Shown here in pieces: positions 44,324 through 53,881 of a stretch of 64,000 bases of DNA. Every line of letters starts with the position of its first letter. Positions within the stretch are counted from its first letter, which is position 1. The stretch lies in assembly GCA_000435335.1 (NCBI GenBank), contig FR891324.1, forward strand, positions 4,763 through 68,762. The letters run 5' to 3'. The notes beneath the pieces are model-generated. The model saw nothing but the letters and a program-made list of their open reading frames with translations. It did not search any database and was not told where the DNA came from. The stretch is from Clostridium sp. CAG:964. Lineage in GTDB: Bacteria; Bacillota; Clostridia; Oscillospirales; Acutalibacteraceae. The position numbers and the translations under genes were made by a program.

Positions 44324-46822
44324 ATGACTTACTCCAAGGATATACGCTGTGAAGCTCTTGCTCACGGCAATAAAAAATCGAGATACGGTCTTAGGGCGTT
44401 TTTACTGGGAATACTATTTGCCACAGTAATATTTTTACCTTTTATAATTTATGACAACGGATTGTTTTTATATTACGGTGACTTTAATGTACAGCAAATT
44501 CCGTTTTATCAGCTTGTACATGACACAATACGCAGTGGTAATATCGGCTGGAGCCACCATACCGACCTGGGGGCAAACATAATAGGCTCCTACTCCTTTT
44601 ACCTTATCGGCAGTCCGTTTTTTTGGCTGACTCTGCCTTTTCCAAGCGAGGCTGTGCCGTACCTTATGGGGCCCCTGCTTATACTGAAAACAGGCTGTAT
44701 GTCCTTTACGGCATACATATTTTTAAGAAGATACACCCGCAACAAAAGCTATGCCGTACTGGGCGGACTGCTGTACGCCTTTTCCGGCTTTACCTGCTTT
44801 AATATATTTTTCAACCATTTTCACGAGGCTATGATAATTTTCCCACTGCTTTTGACGGCGGTTGATGAAATGTTTGAAAATAACCGTCGTGGTTTGGTAG
44901 CACTGGCTGTATTTGGAAGCTGCCTTATGAACTACTATTTTTTTGTAGGTCAGGTAGTATTTGTAATTATATACTGGTTTGTTAAGATTTTTGCCGGCGG
45001 CTATAGGTTTAAAATTAAAAACTTTATCTGCCTTATATTCGAGTCTGTAATAGGTCTTTTGGCAACAGCTGTAATAACTATACCGGCTATACTCTGCATA
45101 ATGGGCAATTCCCGTATAGGCAACACCCTTAACGGCTGGAACGCTTTGGTTTACGACTGTCCGCAAAGATACCTGAATATTTTTACAGCATACCTTTTCC
45201 CTCCTGAGCTGCCGGCTTACCCTACCTTTACTCCCGACTCAAACACAAAGTGGGGCTCACTGGCGGGCTGGCTGCCTTTATTCAGCGTGTCGGGCGTGAT
45301 TGCCTTTATGACAAGCCGCAAAAAGCACTGGCTAAAAAAGCTGATACCAATACTTGTTTTAATGGCGTTTGTGCCTATTTTAAACAGCTCGTTCCAGCTG
45401 TTTAACCAACAGTATTATGCACGCTGGATGTATATGCTTGTTCTTATGATATGTCTGGCAACTGTAATGGCACTGGAAAACACGCAAAGTAATTCTGACA
45501 GGCTTGCAGAAGAGGTTAATCCAAACAGCTTTAAGGTAAGGTGGGCACCTGCCATAGGGGTAACAACAGCGTTTACTCTGCTGCTTACAGCGGCCATAGG
45601 CTTTATGCCTGTTGCTGAGGAGAGCCTTTCCGGAAGCGAAACAATTAAGTTGGGGCTGATGGACGACTGCTTTAGATTTTGGCTGTACTGTGCCATAGCA
45701 CTGGCGTCACTTGTAGTACTTATAGTGATAATGGCTGTTTTTTCAAAAAAGAAAAAGCTCCTGCCTGTTGTGTGTATTATAGCGGTGGGGATTATATCGG
45801 TTGGCTACACTGTAACCGAAATTGCCATGGGTAAATCTCATGGCTACGATTCAAAAAATTATATGCAGGCCCTTGTAATAAACCATGAGGATGACTTTGA
45901 CATTCCGCAGAGTGACATTACCCGCACAGATTTTTACCAAATGATGGACAACTCTGCAATGTTCTGGAAAATTCCTACCATACAAACCTTTCACAGTATT
46001 GTACCCGGCTCTGTAATGGAATTTTATAATGACATAGGCATAAATCGTGATGTTGCATCAAGACCTGATGCAACCGACTATGCACTGCGTTCTCTTACAT
46101 CTACAAGATGGCTTATAGACTATACCAAGGATTCCAATTCCTTCAGCACCACAGGCGGGGCTACTGCAATGCCGGGCTGGAAATACTATGACAAGCAAAG
46201 CGAGTTTGACATATGGGAAAATGAATACTATATACCAATGGGCTTTAGCTACGACAGCTATGTTTCAAAAAAAGACTACGACAGCTGCACCGACAGCGAA
46301 AAAACAAGGCTAATGCTAAAGGCAATGGTGCTTACCGACGAGCAAATGGAGAAATACAGCTTTGCGGCGCTTAATAAAACAAGCTCAAGCAACTTTACAT
46401 ATACAAAAGACCAATATTACAAGGACTGCAAAAACCGCAAAAAGCAAAGCTGCAGCAGCTTTGAATACAACAACACCGGCTTTACTGCAGAGATTGACCG
46501 TACAGCCTGCAATCAAAATACACTGCTGTTTTTCAGCGTGCCTTATGAGGATGGCTGGTCAGCACAGGTAAACGGAAAGAATGTTGACATTGAAAAAGTA
46601 AATGTAGGCTTTATGGCAATAGAGGTGCCTGCAAATCAGGTTTGTAAAATAGCCTTTACCTATAACACACCGGGCTTAAATGCAGGAATAATTATAAGCA
46701 TTGCAGCAAGTGCTGTGTTTATCATTTATATTTTACTGGTTAAAAATTATAAAAAAATAATATCCGCATTTAAGGCAGGCAAGTCCGTTAAGCAGGTTGA
46801 ACAGACCGATTCAGAGAATTAA
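44324..46822 (+). CDS. YfhO-family polytopic membrane protein
   Basis: An 832-residue protein with about a dozen membrane helices in the first 480 residues and a large ectodomain (about 500-790) before a final helix near 790-812. FNVQQIPFYQLVHDTIRSG, HTDLGANIIGSYSFY and FSGFTCFNIFFNHFHEA are typical YfhO (GT-C-like) signatures, including acidic residues in the first loop. YfhO proteins are needed for glycosylation of teichoic acid in Bacillus; the sugar here is unknown. It opens the surface-polymer region, with a weak AGCGAGG site. Confidence 0.88.
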   Translation: MTYSKDIRCEALAHGNKKSRYGLRAFLLGILFATVIFLPFIIYDNGLFLYYGDFNVQQIPFYQLVHDTIRSGNIGWSHHTDLGANIIGSYSFYLIGSPFFWLTLPFPSEAVPYLMGPLLILKTGCMSFTAYIFLRRYTRNKSYAVLGGLLYAFSGFTCFNIFFNHFHEAMIIFPLLLTAVDEMFENNRRGLVALAVFGSCLMNYYFFVGQVVFVIIYWFVKIFAGGYRFKIKNFICLIFESVIGLLATAVITIPAILCIMGNSRIGNTLNGWNALVYDCPQRYLNIFTAYLFPPELPAYPTFTPDSNTKWGSLAGWLPLFSVSGVIAFMTSRKKHWLKKLIPILVLMAFVPILNSSFQLFNQQYYARWMYMLVLMICLATVMALENTQSNSDRLAEEVNPNSFKVRWAPAIGVTTAFTLLLTAAIGFMPVAEESLSGSETIKLGLMDDCFRFWLYCAIALASLVVLIVIMAVFSKKKKLLPVVCIIAVGIISVGYTVTEIAMGKSHGYDSKNYMQALVINHEDDFDIPQSDITRTDFYQMMDNSAMFWKIPTIQTFHSIVPGSVMEFYNDIGINRDVASRPDATDYALRSLTSTRWLIDYTKDSNSFSTTGGATAMPGWKYYDKQSEFDIWENEYYIPMGFSYDSYVSKKDYDSCTDSEKTRLMLKAMVLTDEQMEKYSFAALNKTSSSNFTYTKDQYYKDCKNRKKQSCSSFEYNNTGFTAEIDRTACNQNTLLFFSVPYEDGWSAQVNGKNVDIEKVNVGFMAIEVPANQVCKIAFTYNTPGLNAGIIISIAASAVFIIYILLVKNYKKIISAFKAGKSVKQVEQTDSEN

Positions 46823-46930
46823 TAAATTGCGTTTTATTACGATTAGCCAATAACATTTTTATATAAAAGATTTAACAGTAATGAAACTACTAACGAATAA
46901 ATAAAATCCGATTAGGAAGAAGTAATTATA

Positions 46931-47014
46931 ATGAACAAAGCCTTAGAAAACAACAATTCACACACAGAACAGACAGCAAAAAGCAAACCGTACAGGGCAA
47001 CGGCCCTGCTATAA
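46931..47014 (+). CDS. Possible 27-residue peptide before pepV
   Basis: ATG at 46931 with AGGAAGA ten nt upstream, ending at TAA 47012-47014; begins MNKALENNNSHTEQTA, basic/polar. It lies in the pepV leader, 53 nt before the pepV start. It may be a chance ORF; no homologue is known to me. Confidence 0.22.
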   Translation: MNKALENNNSHTEQTAKSKPYRATALL

Positions 47015-47067
47015 AATTCCTTTGCACTGTTTTCTGACTTTTAAGCTTTTTAACGGAGGTAACTGAT

Positions 47068-48402
47068 ATGTCTTTTGGTGAGAAAATTCTTGAATATAAG
47101 AACGATATTTTAAATGATCTTGCAAGCCTTGTGGCTATTGACTCTGTTTCTGTAGAGGGCAGTGAAAAGCCCCGCCAAGCACTTGAATATATGCTGGCAC
47201 GTGGCACGGAAATGGGGCTTAAAGCAAAAAATGTTGACAATATAGCCGGTCACTTAGAGTACGGCACAGGCAAGAGGCTATGCGGCGTACTTACGCACCT
47301 TGATGTTGTGCCTGCCGGTAAGGGCTGGAGCGTGCCTCCCTTTGCACTTACCCCAAAAGACGGCAGACTATACGGCAGAGGCGTAGCAGACGACAAAGGC
47401 TCGGCTGTAGTAGCTATGTACTGTTTAAAAGCACTGCTTGACAACGGCATAAATGCCGACAGCACCATAAGACTTATTATGGGTACAACAGAGGAAACAG
47501 GTATGACCGATGTTAAGCATTATTTTTCTAAGGAGCGGGTACCCGATATAGGCTTTACTCCCGATTCTGACTATGGTATCTGTAATTGTGAAAAGGGTAT
47601 TCTTCAAATTTCCGTAACGGGAAAAAACGACAGCAAAATAATAAAAGCTGCCACAGGCGGCAGTGCCGTAAACGCTGTACCGGACAGCTGTACATTTACC
47701 CTAAGCCAAGAAATTACAGTACCGAAAAATTGCTGTGGCAATTTTACCACAGAGTGCAAAAACGGTACCGCAAGGCTAACCTCAGAGGGCAGTGCCGCAC
47801 ACGCTATGGAGCCGTACAAGGGCTTTAACAGTATTACTCATGCAGTTAATATGCTGTGCCGTCTTTACAGCGGCAATGAAATCGGCAGTATGTTACAGTT
47901 TATAAATGAATGTATAGGCGTTAAAACAGACGGCAGTCCTATGGGACTTAATCTAAACGACCAACAGTCAGGCAGTCTGACAATGAACTTAGGCGTTATT
48001 AATATTGACAGTGAAAACGCTGCTGTAAAAATAGACCTGCGTTACCCTGTAAGTGCCTGCTACGACAGTATTGCAGACACTATTAAGAGCTGTGCCGAAA
48101 AATATGGGCTGAGTGTAAGCATCGACAGCCATTTAGCACCGCTGAATGTTCCTGCAGACAGCAGGATTATTGCCGCACTGCAGCAGGCTTATAAGGAGGT
48201 TACAGGTGAAATGCCTAACCTGTACTCTACAGGCGGCGGAACATATGCACGCTCACTGAAAAACAGAGGCGTTGCCTTTGGTCCTGTATTTTCAAACGAC
48301 TGCTCAAATATGCACAAGCCTGACGAGTCACTAAACACAGAAAATTTTCTGCTGCACGCACAAATATGTCTTGAGGCTATGTACAGAATGTTTACACAAT
48401 AA
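47068..48402 (+). CDS. pepV: Sapep/PepV-type metal-dependent dipeptidase (M20)
   Basis: A 444-residue M20 metallopeptidase: metal ligand His in LTHLDVVPAGKGW, bridging Asp in YGRGVADDKGSAV, catalytic Glu in MGTTEETGM, Asp in DSDYGICNCEKG and a C-terminal FGPVFSNDCSNMHKPDE with the last His. It cleaves dipeptides, including beta-Ala- and D-residue forms, in the cytoplasm. GGAGG lies ten nt before the ATG. Confidence 0.92.
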   Translation: MSFGEKILEYKNDILNDLASLVAIDSVSVEGSEKPRQALEYMLARGTEMGLKAKNVDNIAGHLEYGTGKRLCGVLTHLDVVPAGKGWSVPPFALTPKDGRLYGRGVADDKGSAVVAMYCLKALLDNGINADSTIRLIMGTTEETGMTDVKHYFSKERVPDIGFTPDSDYGICNCEKGILQISVTGKNDSKIIKAATGGSAVNAVPDSCTFTLSQEITVPKNCCGNFTTECKNGTARLTSEGSAAHAMEPYKGFNSITHAVNMLCRLYSGNEIGSMLQFINECIGVKTDGSPMGLNLNDQQSGSLTMNLGVINIDSENAAVKIDLRYPVSACYDSIADTIKSCAEKYGLSVSIDSHLAPLNVPADSRIIAALQQAYKEVTGEMPNLYSTGGGTYARSLKNRGVAFGPVFSNDCSNMHKPDESLNTENFLLHAQICLEAMYRMFTQ

Positions 48403-48454
48403 TTTTTAATTTAGATTTTTAATTTAGATTTTTAACTTAGATTTTTAACTTAGG
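48403..48454 (+). repeat. 13-nt tandem repeat, four exact-length copies
   Basis: Copies start at 48403, 48416, 48429 and 48442: TTTTTAATTTAGA twice, then TTTTTAACTTAGA, then TTTTTAACTTAGG. They fill the whole pepV-to-next-gene gap; the last base change gives the AGG of the next gene's ribosome site. Confidence 0.92.
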
Positions 48455-48465
48455 ATGTGATGTAT

Positions 48466-49599
48466 ATGACCGCAGAGGCGTCATTAAAAAAGCAGGCAAA
48501 GTCTATACTTGCACAAAATAACTGGGTAAAATCAATAGTAGGCGGGCTATGCTCAATGTCTGTTTTGGGGGCATTTTTAATTATTTTCAACTTTGCCTCA
48601 ATGTATTTGTCAGAGGATATTTTAAAAAAGCCTGTGGAGCTGGGAATTAACATTGCCATATCCGTAGCGGCACTGGTAGTGTTTATACTTCTTTCTCCCG
48701 TATACACCGGTTACATTAGGTTTATTGCCCAATGCAGGGGACGGGAAACAGGAGATATTAAAGATGTTTTTTATTACTTTCAGCGTGGAAAATACGCAGA
48801 TACTGTACAGCTTAATTTGCTGCTTACCCTAAAAAAAACAGCACTTGTTATTTTGTTCTTTATACCGGCTGCCGCCGCAATTACCTGTGGAGAATACTTC
48901 ACGGATATAAAAACAATTTTACAAATATGCGCAATGTGGCTGCTTATTTTGGGTGCTTTGGGCTACTTTTTAATATCCAGATTTTACTCTTTGGCACAGT
49001 ATTTGTATGTATCTGACTTTCACTACCGCAAGGAAAGAGAGCTTGTAAGGGCGTCGTCATACATTGTAAGAAAAAACTTCAGCAAAATTATAAGCGTATA
49101 TATCTCCTTTATACCTTGGATGCTTCTTTGCTTCTTTGCAATTCCTGCCGTAATGGTGTACCCTTACTTCAAACATACAACAGTGCTAAGTTACTCATAC
49201 ATTTATGAGCTTGCAAACGAAAATCCTCAGTCCCCTTATTACCACTCAAATTATCCTTTGGGCGAAAATACCGATGAAGCCTCAGCTGATGACACAGCCC
49301 GGTTTACCAACAATGCTGTATCTGACATTCCACCGCAAGGTGCTCAAGACGACAAAATTTCACAGGAAAGCTTAACACAAGGTACTCAAGACGACAAAAT
49401 GTCACAGGAAAGCTTAACACAAGGTACTCAAGACAACAAAACATCACAGGAGAGCCTGTCACAGGGCAATCAAGATGAATGTTTATCACAAGAAAGTCAG
49501 CCGCAAATTAATCAAGACGACTGCCTATCGACTGAAAATCCGTCAAATAATCCTGCACAGTCAAGTCTCGATGCAACAAACAACAATATTTGCAGTTAA
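48466..49599 (+). CDS. DUF975-like integral membrane protein with repeat tail
   Basis: About 377 residues. The first 245 hold six membrane helices with VSDFHYRKERELVRASSYIV in the fourth loop, similar in layout to DUF975 (YciC-like) membrane proteins. From about residue 290 the protein turns into five 14-residue repeats (QGTQDDKMSQESLT style, 49336-49545), acidic and Gln-rich; the last two gain a Cys. Starts at 48457 (GTG), 48460 and 48466 (ATG) are all possible; 48466 gives the best spacing from TAGGATG. It follows pepV by one repeat array. Confidence 0.6.
   Translation: MTAEASLKKQAKSILAQNNWVKSIVGGLCSMSVLGAFLIIFNFASMYLSEDILKKPVELGINIAISVAALVVFILLSPVYTGYIRFIAQCRGRETGDIKDVFYYFQRGKYADTVQLNLLLTLKKTALVILFFIPAAAAITCGEYFTDIKTILQICAMWLLILGALGYFLISRFYSLAQYLYVSDFHYRKERELVRASSYIVRKNFSKIISVYISFIPWMLLCFFAIPAVMVYPYFKHTTVLSYSYIYELANENPQSPYYHSNYPLGENTDEASADDTARFTNNAVSDIPPQGAQDDKISQESLTQGTQDDKMSQESLTQGTQDNKTSQESLSQGNQDECLSQESQPQINQDDCLSTENPSNNPAQSSLDATNNNICS
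49336..49545 (+). repeat. 42-bp coding tandem repeat, five units
   Basis: Five 14-residue units beginning QGAQDD, QGTQDD, QGTQDN, QGNQDE and QINQDD in the C-terminal tail of the membrane protein. The first three are nearly identical; the last two are diverged and each carries a Cys. Confidence 0.85.
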
Positions 49600-49645
49600 T
49601 TTGCACAAAGCAGAGTGATTATTATTACAATATTTTACAATATTT

Positions 49646-49924
49646 TTGAATAAGTATAAGCAAACGCTAAAAAAACTTTATTCTCTTACAACAAAGTGGT
49701 ATAATAATATATTATACTGGGTAGTGGGCAGTTTTTTGGCGGCTATTCTAACCGGCAGAATTTTAAACAGACTTAAAATGTCGCAGCATTTCAGTCAGCA
49801 AATAAAAGCAAGACTGTTATGCCTATTGCCGTTATTGTTGTTTTTATATTTGCCCCTATATTTACACAGTCGTCAACAGGGTGGTATATTTTATGTTGGT
49901 AACACTATGCGTTATTGCGTATAA
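49646..49924 (+). CDS. Possible small membrane protein overlapping the glycosyltransferase start
   Basis: A 92-residue frame with a TTG start and no ribosome site, two hydrophobic stretches (YWVVGSFLAAILTG and LLCLLPLLLFLYLPLYL), ending 32 nt inside the GT2 gene. Hydrophobic pattern is plausible but the lack of a start signal makes it doubtful. A TATAAT at 49700-49705 may instead be the glycosyltransferase promoter. Confidence 0.3.
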   Translation: MNKYKQTLKKLYSLTTKWYNNILYWVVGSFLAAILTGRILNRLKMSQHFSQQIKARLLCLLPLLLFLYLPLYLHSRQQGGIFYVGNTMRYCV

Positions 49925-50939
49925 CGAACAGGATTCTTTACCAAAGCTGTTTAAAGCTATTGAAAATCAGGTTTATGACCACAAAAAAATAGAGCTGGTG
50001 CTTGTAGACAACGGTTCCACCGACAACACAAAAAATGTTATGGAGAATTTTTCTAATAATTCTGACTTTTTTGATGTTAGGGTTATTTCCCGCACCCGTG
50101 GTAATCAGGCACAGGGCTGGAACACTGCCCTGCTGAACACAAAGGGAAACATAATTATTAAGGTTGACGCCCATGCAATTATACCGGAGGATTTTGTTAA
50201 AAACAATGTTGAGGTAATGTCAGAGGGCGAGTTTGTTTGCGGCGGCGGCAGACCAAACCTGCCTATGCAGGACAAGCCCTGGGACAACACGCTGCTTGCG
50301 GCAGAGGAATGTATGTTTGGCGGCAGCTATGCCAAATACCGCAGCCCACAGACTAAAAACGAGTACATTAACAGTATTTTTAACGGAGCATACCGGCGTG
50401 AGGTTTTTGCAAGGGTAGGGGGCTTTAACGAGGCTCTGGGCAGAACAGAGGACAACGAATTTCATTACAGAGTTACAAAGGCAGGCTATAAAATTTGCTG
50501 TTCGCCTAAGATAACCTCTTACCAATACATCAGAAGCAGTCTGCCAAAAATGATAAAACAAAAATACAGCAACGGCTATTGGATTGGTTTAACTGCCAAG
50601 ACCTGCCCGCAGTGCCTTTCCCTGTTCCACTTTGTACCATTTGCATTTGTAATGGCATTGCTGATATTTGGGGCTTTTGCTATATGTGCAATTACACTGC
50701 CACTTGCAGTTATGCTTGCGGCGTATTTTCTGTTTGACTGCTTTATTACCTTCAATGCCTTTAGGAGCGGCAAGGTCTGCGTGCAATTTTTATTACTGCC
50801 GTTTATTTTTCCGCTTTTGCACATTTCCTACGGAATAGGCACTTTGGTGGGTATATTACATTTGCCTATTCGGAAAGATAATCTTAACAGTGCCAAAAGG
50901 CGTATACGAGAGGTTAAGCATTATTACTTAGAAAACTAG
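49893..50939 (+). CDS. Family 2 glycosyltransferase with C-terminal membrane helices
   Basis: A 348-residue GT2: LCVIAYNEQDSLPKLF at the start, VDNGSTDNTKNVM, KVDAHAIIPEDFV (DxD-like DAH), VGGFNEALGRTEDNEFHYRV (ED motif), then three C-terminal membrane helices from about 245. It adds a sugar from a nucleotide donor to a lipid or polymer acceptor, resembling ExoA-like enzymes. AGGGTGG upstream of ATG 49893; the GTG at 49881 is less likely. Part of the surface-polymer region. Confidence 0.88.
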   Translation: MLVTLCVIAYNEQDSLPKLFKAIENQVYDHKKIELVLVDNGSTDNTKNVMENFSNNSDFFDVRVISRTRGNQAQGWNTALLNTKGNIIIKVDAHAIIPEDFVKNNVEVMSEGEFVCGGGRPNLPMQDKPWDNTLLAAEECMFGGSYAKYRSPQTKNEYINSIFNGAYRREVFARVGGFNEALGRTEDNEFHYRVTKAGYKICCSPKITSYQYIRSSLPKMIKQKYSNGYWIGLTAKTCPQCLSLFHFVPFAFVMALLIFGAFAICAITLPLAVMLAAYFLFDCFITFNAFRSGKVCVQFLLLPFIFPLLHISYGIGTLVGILHLPIRKDNLNSAKRRIREVKHYYLEN

Positions 50940-51050
50940 CAGTGCACTGCATTATATAAATTACAAACATAAGTTATATTATAACGGTCTGAATTAAAAC
51001 AGCCTGTTTTGCTGCCGTCATAATAGCACAAGGAGAGTGTAGCATTTTAA

Positions 51051-51929
51051 ATGGAACTGGTTGAATTTACTGGTCAACAGCTGCGAGAGCTACAGTTAAA
51101 AGAGCTGGACACATTAGTATATTTTAAAGATTTTTGTCAAAAGCACAATTTACTTTTCTACTTTTGCGGAGGCTGCTGCATAGGCTCCCTTAGGAACAAG
51201 GGCTTTATCCCGTGGGACGATGACATAGATGTTTTTATGCCAAGGGAGGATTATGAAAAGTTGCCAAAGCTATGGGAAAAATATTCCGAAAACAAGCGTT
51301 TTCTTTGTTTGAAAACTGACGATAATATTTTCACAGGAAACACCTTTACCACTATAGTAGACACCAGCGGCACCTGTGTAAAAGCCAATCAGGCCCATCT
51401 TGATATACCGCACGGCTTGGTTATGGATGTTTTTCCGCTGGACGGCTGCCCTGAAGGCTTTAAAAGGAAAAAGCAAAAAGCATGGGCAATGGTTTACTCG
51501 CTGTTTTTGGCACAGGTTGTACCTGAAAATCACGGCGGAGTGCTTGCCCTTGGCAGCAAGGTTTTACTGGGCGTTTTTCGCAGTAAAAAGGTACGAAGCA
51601 AAATATGGCATACTGCACAAAAGCATATGAGCAAATACCCTATAAGCCAATGCAGTAAAATTACCGAGCTGTGTGCCGGCCCTCACTATATGCAGTGCGA
51701 ATACCCTAAGGAGGCCTTTGCCAATGCAGTTTACAAGGAGTTTGAGGGCTTGGAAATGCCAATTCCGGTTGGCTATGATGTTTACTTAAAAACAGCCTTT
51801 GGCGACTATATGGCTGTGCCGCCAAAGGACAAGCAAAAGCCGCACCACGATGTTGTATACTGCAACATTAACCAAAGCTGTTATGACTTTAAAAATCCGT
51901 TTTTAAATACAAAGACCAAGGATAATTAA
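51051..51929 (+). CDS. LicD-family phosphotransferase
   Basis: A 292-residue LicD protein: FCGGCCIGSLRNKGFIPWDD followed by DDIDVFMPREDYEKL holds the Asp triad and the Gly-rich motif; VMDVFPLDGCPEG and FGDYMAVPPKDKQKPHH follow. LicD enzymes transfer phosphocholine, or related phospho-alditol groups, from a CDP donor to surface glycans. With TarI and TarJ next to it, a CDP-ribitol-derived phosphoribitol is a credible donor here (inference). AAGGAG is 14 nt from the ATG, rather far. Confidence 0.88.
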   Translation: MELVEFTGQQLRELQLKELDTLVYFKDFCQKHNLLFYFCGGCCIGSLRNKGFIPWDDDIDVFMPREDYEKLPKLWEKYSENKRFLCLKTDDNIFTGNTFTTIVDTSGTCVKANQAHLDIPHGLVMDVFPLDGCPEGFKRKKQKAWAMVYSLFLAQVVPENHGGVLALGSKVLLGVFRSKKVRSKIWHTAQKHMSKYPISQCSKITELCAGPHYMQCEYPKEAFANAVYKEFEGLEMPIPVGYDVYLKTAFGDYMAVPPKDKQKPHHDVVYCNINQSCYDFKNPFLNTKTKDN

Positions 51930-51969
51930 TTAAAATATGATTAAAACTTAATTTAATGGGGGTTTTAAA

Positions 51970-52683
51970 ATGATTTATGGAGCAATTCTTGCCGGCGGAA
52001 GCGGCACAAGAATGCATGTGTCTTCTATGCCGAAGCAATTTCTGCCGCTAAGAGGCAAGCCTATTATAATTCATACTCTTGAGAAAATGCTTGCCTGCAA
52101 CAAATTTCACGCTGTGTATCTGGGAGTACACCCAAGCTGGATGTCGTATATGTACGATTTGCTTGACAAGTACAACATTGAAACAGACCGTGTGCGTTTG
52201 GCACAGGGCGGTGAAACCAGAAACGGTACTATATTTAAAATTATTGACGAAATAAAGCGTGACTACGGCGAAAATGACGACGATATTATAGTAACTCACG
52301 ACGCTGTGCGACCTTTTGTAACATTAAGAATAATAGAGGAGAATATTGCCGCTGCCGAAACCTACGGTGCCTGTGACACAGTTGTATGTGCTACGGACAC
52401 AATAGTCCGTTCGGAAAACGGGGAAGAAATATCTGAAATTCCTAACCGTGAATTTATGTATCAGGGACAAACTCCGCAGTCCTTTAAAATAAAGCTGCTA
52501 AAGGAGCTTTATTCACAGCTTACAAACGAAGAAAAGGAAACACTTACAGACGCTTGCAAAATATGCGTAATTAAAAATGTTCCGGTAAAGCTGATTAAGG
52601 GTGAAACATTAAATATGAAAATCACCACTGTAAACGACTATGAAATAGCCGAGGTTATAGCCGGAGGTATTAAACTTGATTAA
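51970..52683 (+). CDS. tarI: Ribitol-5-phosphate cytidylyltransferase
   Basis: A 237-residue IspD/TarI-type enzyme: AILAGGSGTRMHVSSMPKQF nucleotide-binding motif, THDAVRPFV, NREFMYQGQTPQSFK. It makes CDP-alditol from CTP. IspD (isoprenoid pathway) is the close alternative, but the next gene is a TarJ-type reductase whose start overlaps this stop by eight bases, so TarI is favoured. Confidence 0.85.
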   Translation: MIYGAILAGGSGTRMHVSSMPKQFLPLRGKPIIIHTLEKMLACNKFHAVYLGVHPSWMSYMYDLLDKYNIETDRVRLAQGGETRNGTIFKIIDEIKRDYGENDDDIIVTHDAVRPFVTLRIIEENIAAAETYGACDTVVCATDTIVRSENGEEISEIPNREFMYQGQTPQSFKIKLLKELYSQLTNEEKETLTDACKICVIKNVPVKLIKGETLNMKITTVNDYEIAEVIAGGIKLD

Positions 52684-53689
52684 TTATATTTATCAGCTTA
52701 TTAATCCGCAGTTTTTTTCTATTAAGCTATGTGATGTAAATACAGACGGAAAGGTGCTTGTACGGCCTAAATATATGTCTATATGCCATGCTGACCAAAG
52801 GTACTACCGTGGTCAGCGTGATATGAAAATTCTTTCAAAAAAGCTGCCCATGGCACTTATACACGAGTGCTGCGGTGAGGTTTTGCATGACGATACAGGC
52901 ACATTTAAATCCGGTCAGCTGGTGGTTATGATACCCAACACACCTACAAGAAAATTAAACTATATTTATGAGAATTATGACGAAAAGTCAAAGTTTCTTT
53001 CAAGCTCCGACGATGGCTTTATGAGGGAGTTTGTGGATCTTTCCCCTGACAGGGTGGTTCCCTGCGATGGTATACCGCCGCACATTGCGTGCATAACGGA
53101 GTTTTACAGTGTAGCTCTGCATGCTGTGGAGCGTATGCAAAACTTTGCACACAGTCACCGTGACGAAATTGCAATACTGGGTGACGGGCCCCTTGCATAT
53201 GTAGTGGCAAGCTCTATACGGGAGCGTATACCAAAGGCCCACATAACGGTTATAGGCAGGCGTGTACGCAAGCTGGAAAGATTTTCGTTTGTAGATAAAA
53301 CCTATTTGGCGTATGATTTACCAAAGGACTACAGCTGCGACCATGCCTTTGAATGCTGCGGAGGCGAGGGCAGCTATGACGCTATAAACGATATAATTAC
53401 GCATATACGCCCACAGGGCACCGTTTTGCTTATGGGAGTAAGCGAAAACCAGATTCCAATAGACACACGAACCATTCTGGAAAAGGGGCTTACCATTGTG
53501 GGAAGCAGCCGCTCCGGTAAAAAAAATTTTGAGGATGCAGTGGCACTTATGCAAACCCAGCGTATAAGACGCCGTTTGGGAAGTATAATTTATGAGGACG
53601 CACCTGTAAGAAACATTGACGATATTCACAGGGTATTTGCTACTGACCAGGACACACCCTTTAAAACCGTTTTTCAGTGGAACCTGTAA
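52676..53689 (+). CDS. tarJ: Ribulose-5-phosphate reductase, TarJ type
   Basis: A 337-residue zinc-dependent medium-chain dehydrogenase: SICHADQRYYRGQRD near 40, LIHECCGEVL near 65, Rossmann motif ILGDGPLAYVVASS near 165, and GTVLLMGVSENQ near 250. TarJ reduces ribulose 5-phosphate with NADPH to ribitol 5-phosphate, the TarI substrate. The overlap with tarI indicates translational coupling. Confidence 0.87.
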   Translation: MINYIYQLINPQFFSIKLCDVNTDGKVLVRPKYMSICHADQRYYRGQRDMKILSKKLPMALIHECCGEVLHDDTGTFKSGQLVVMIPNTPTRKLNYIYENYDEKSKFLSSSDDGFMREFVDLSPDRVVPCDGIPPHIACITEFYSVALHAVERMQNFAHSHRDEIAILGDGPLAYVVASSIRERIPKAHITVIGRRVRKLERFSFVDKTYLAYDLPKDYSCDHAFECCGGEGSYDAINDIITHIRPQGTVLLMGVSENQIPIDTRTILEKGLTIVGSSRSGKKNFEDAVALMQTQRIRRRLGSIIYEDAPVRNIDDIHRVFATDQDTPFKTVFQWNL

Positions 53690-53802
53690 ACAAAAAATAT
53701 TACAAAAACCGAGTATAACATTTATATTTCTGTACATATCTACAAAATATATTAATTTGTTTTAAAAACTCGTTAAAAATCATTTATTTTTTTCAATTTA
53801 GC

Positions 53803-53811
53803 TGATATAAT
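53803..53811 (+). promoter_or_regulatory. Extended -10 promoter of the LCP gene
   Basis: TGATATAAT (TG, one base, TATAAT) about 70 nt before the start; the -35 position reads only TTTATT. Confidence 0.5.
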
Positions 53812-53881
53812 TCAAGTTGTCATGTAAAAACTTCATATTTGTTTTACATAATTCACACACCGAATGAAGGGAGTTCTTGTT

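Noticed and set aside
51970..52683. IspD assignment for the cytidylyltransferase
   Set aside because: Not excluded by sequence, but overlap with a TarJ-type gene favours TarI.
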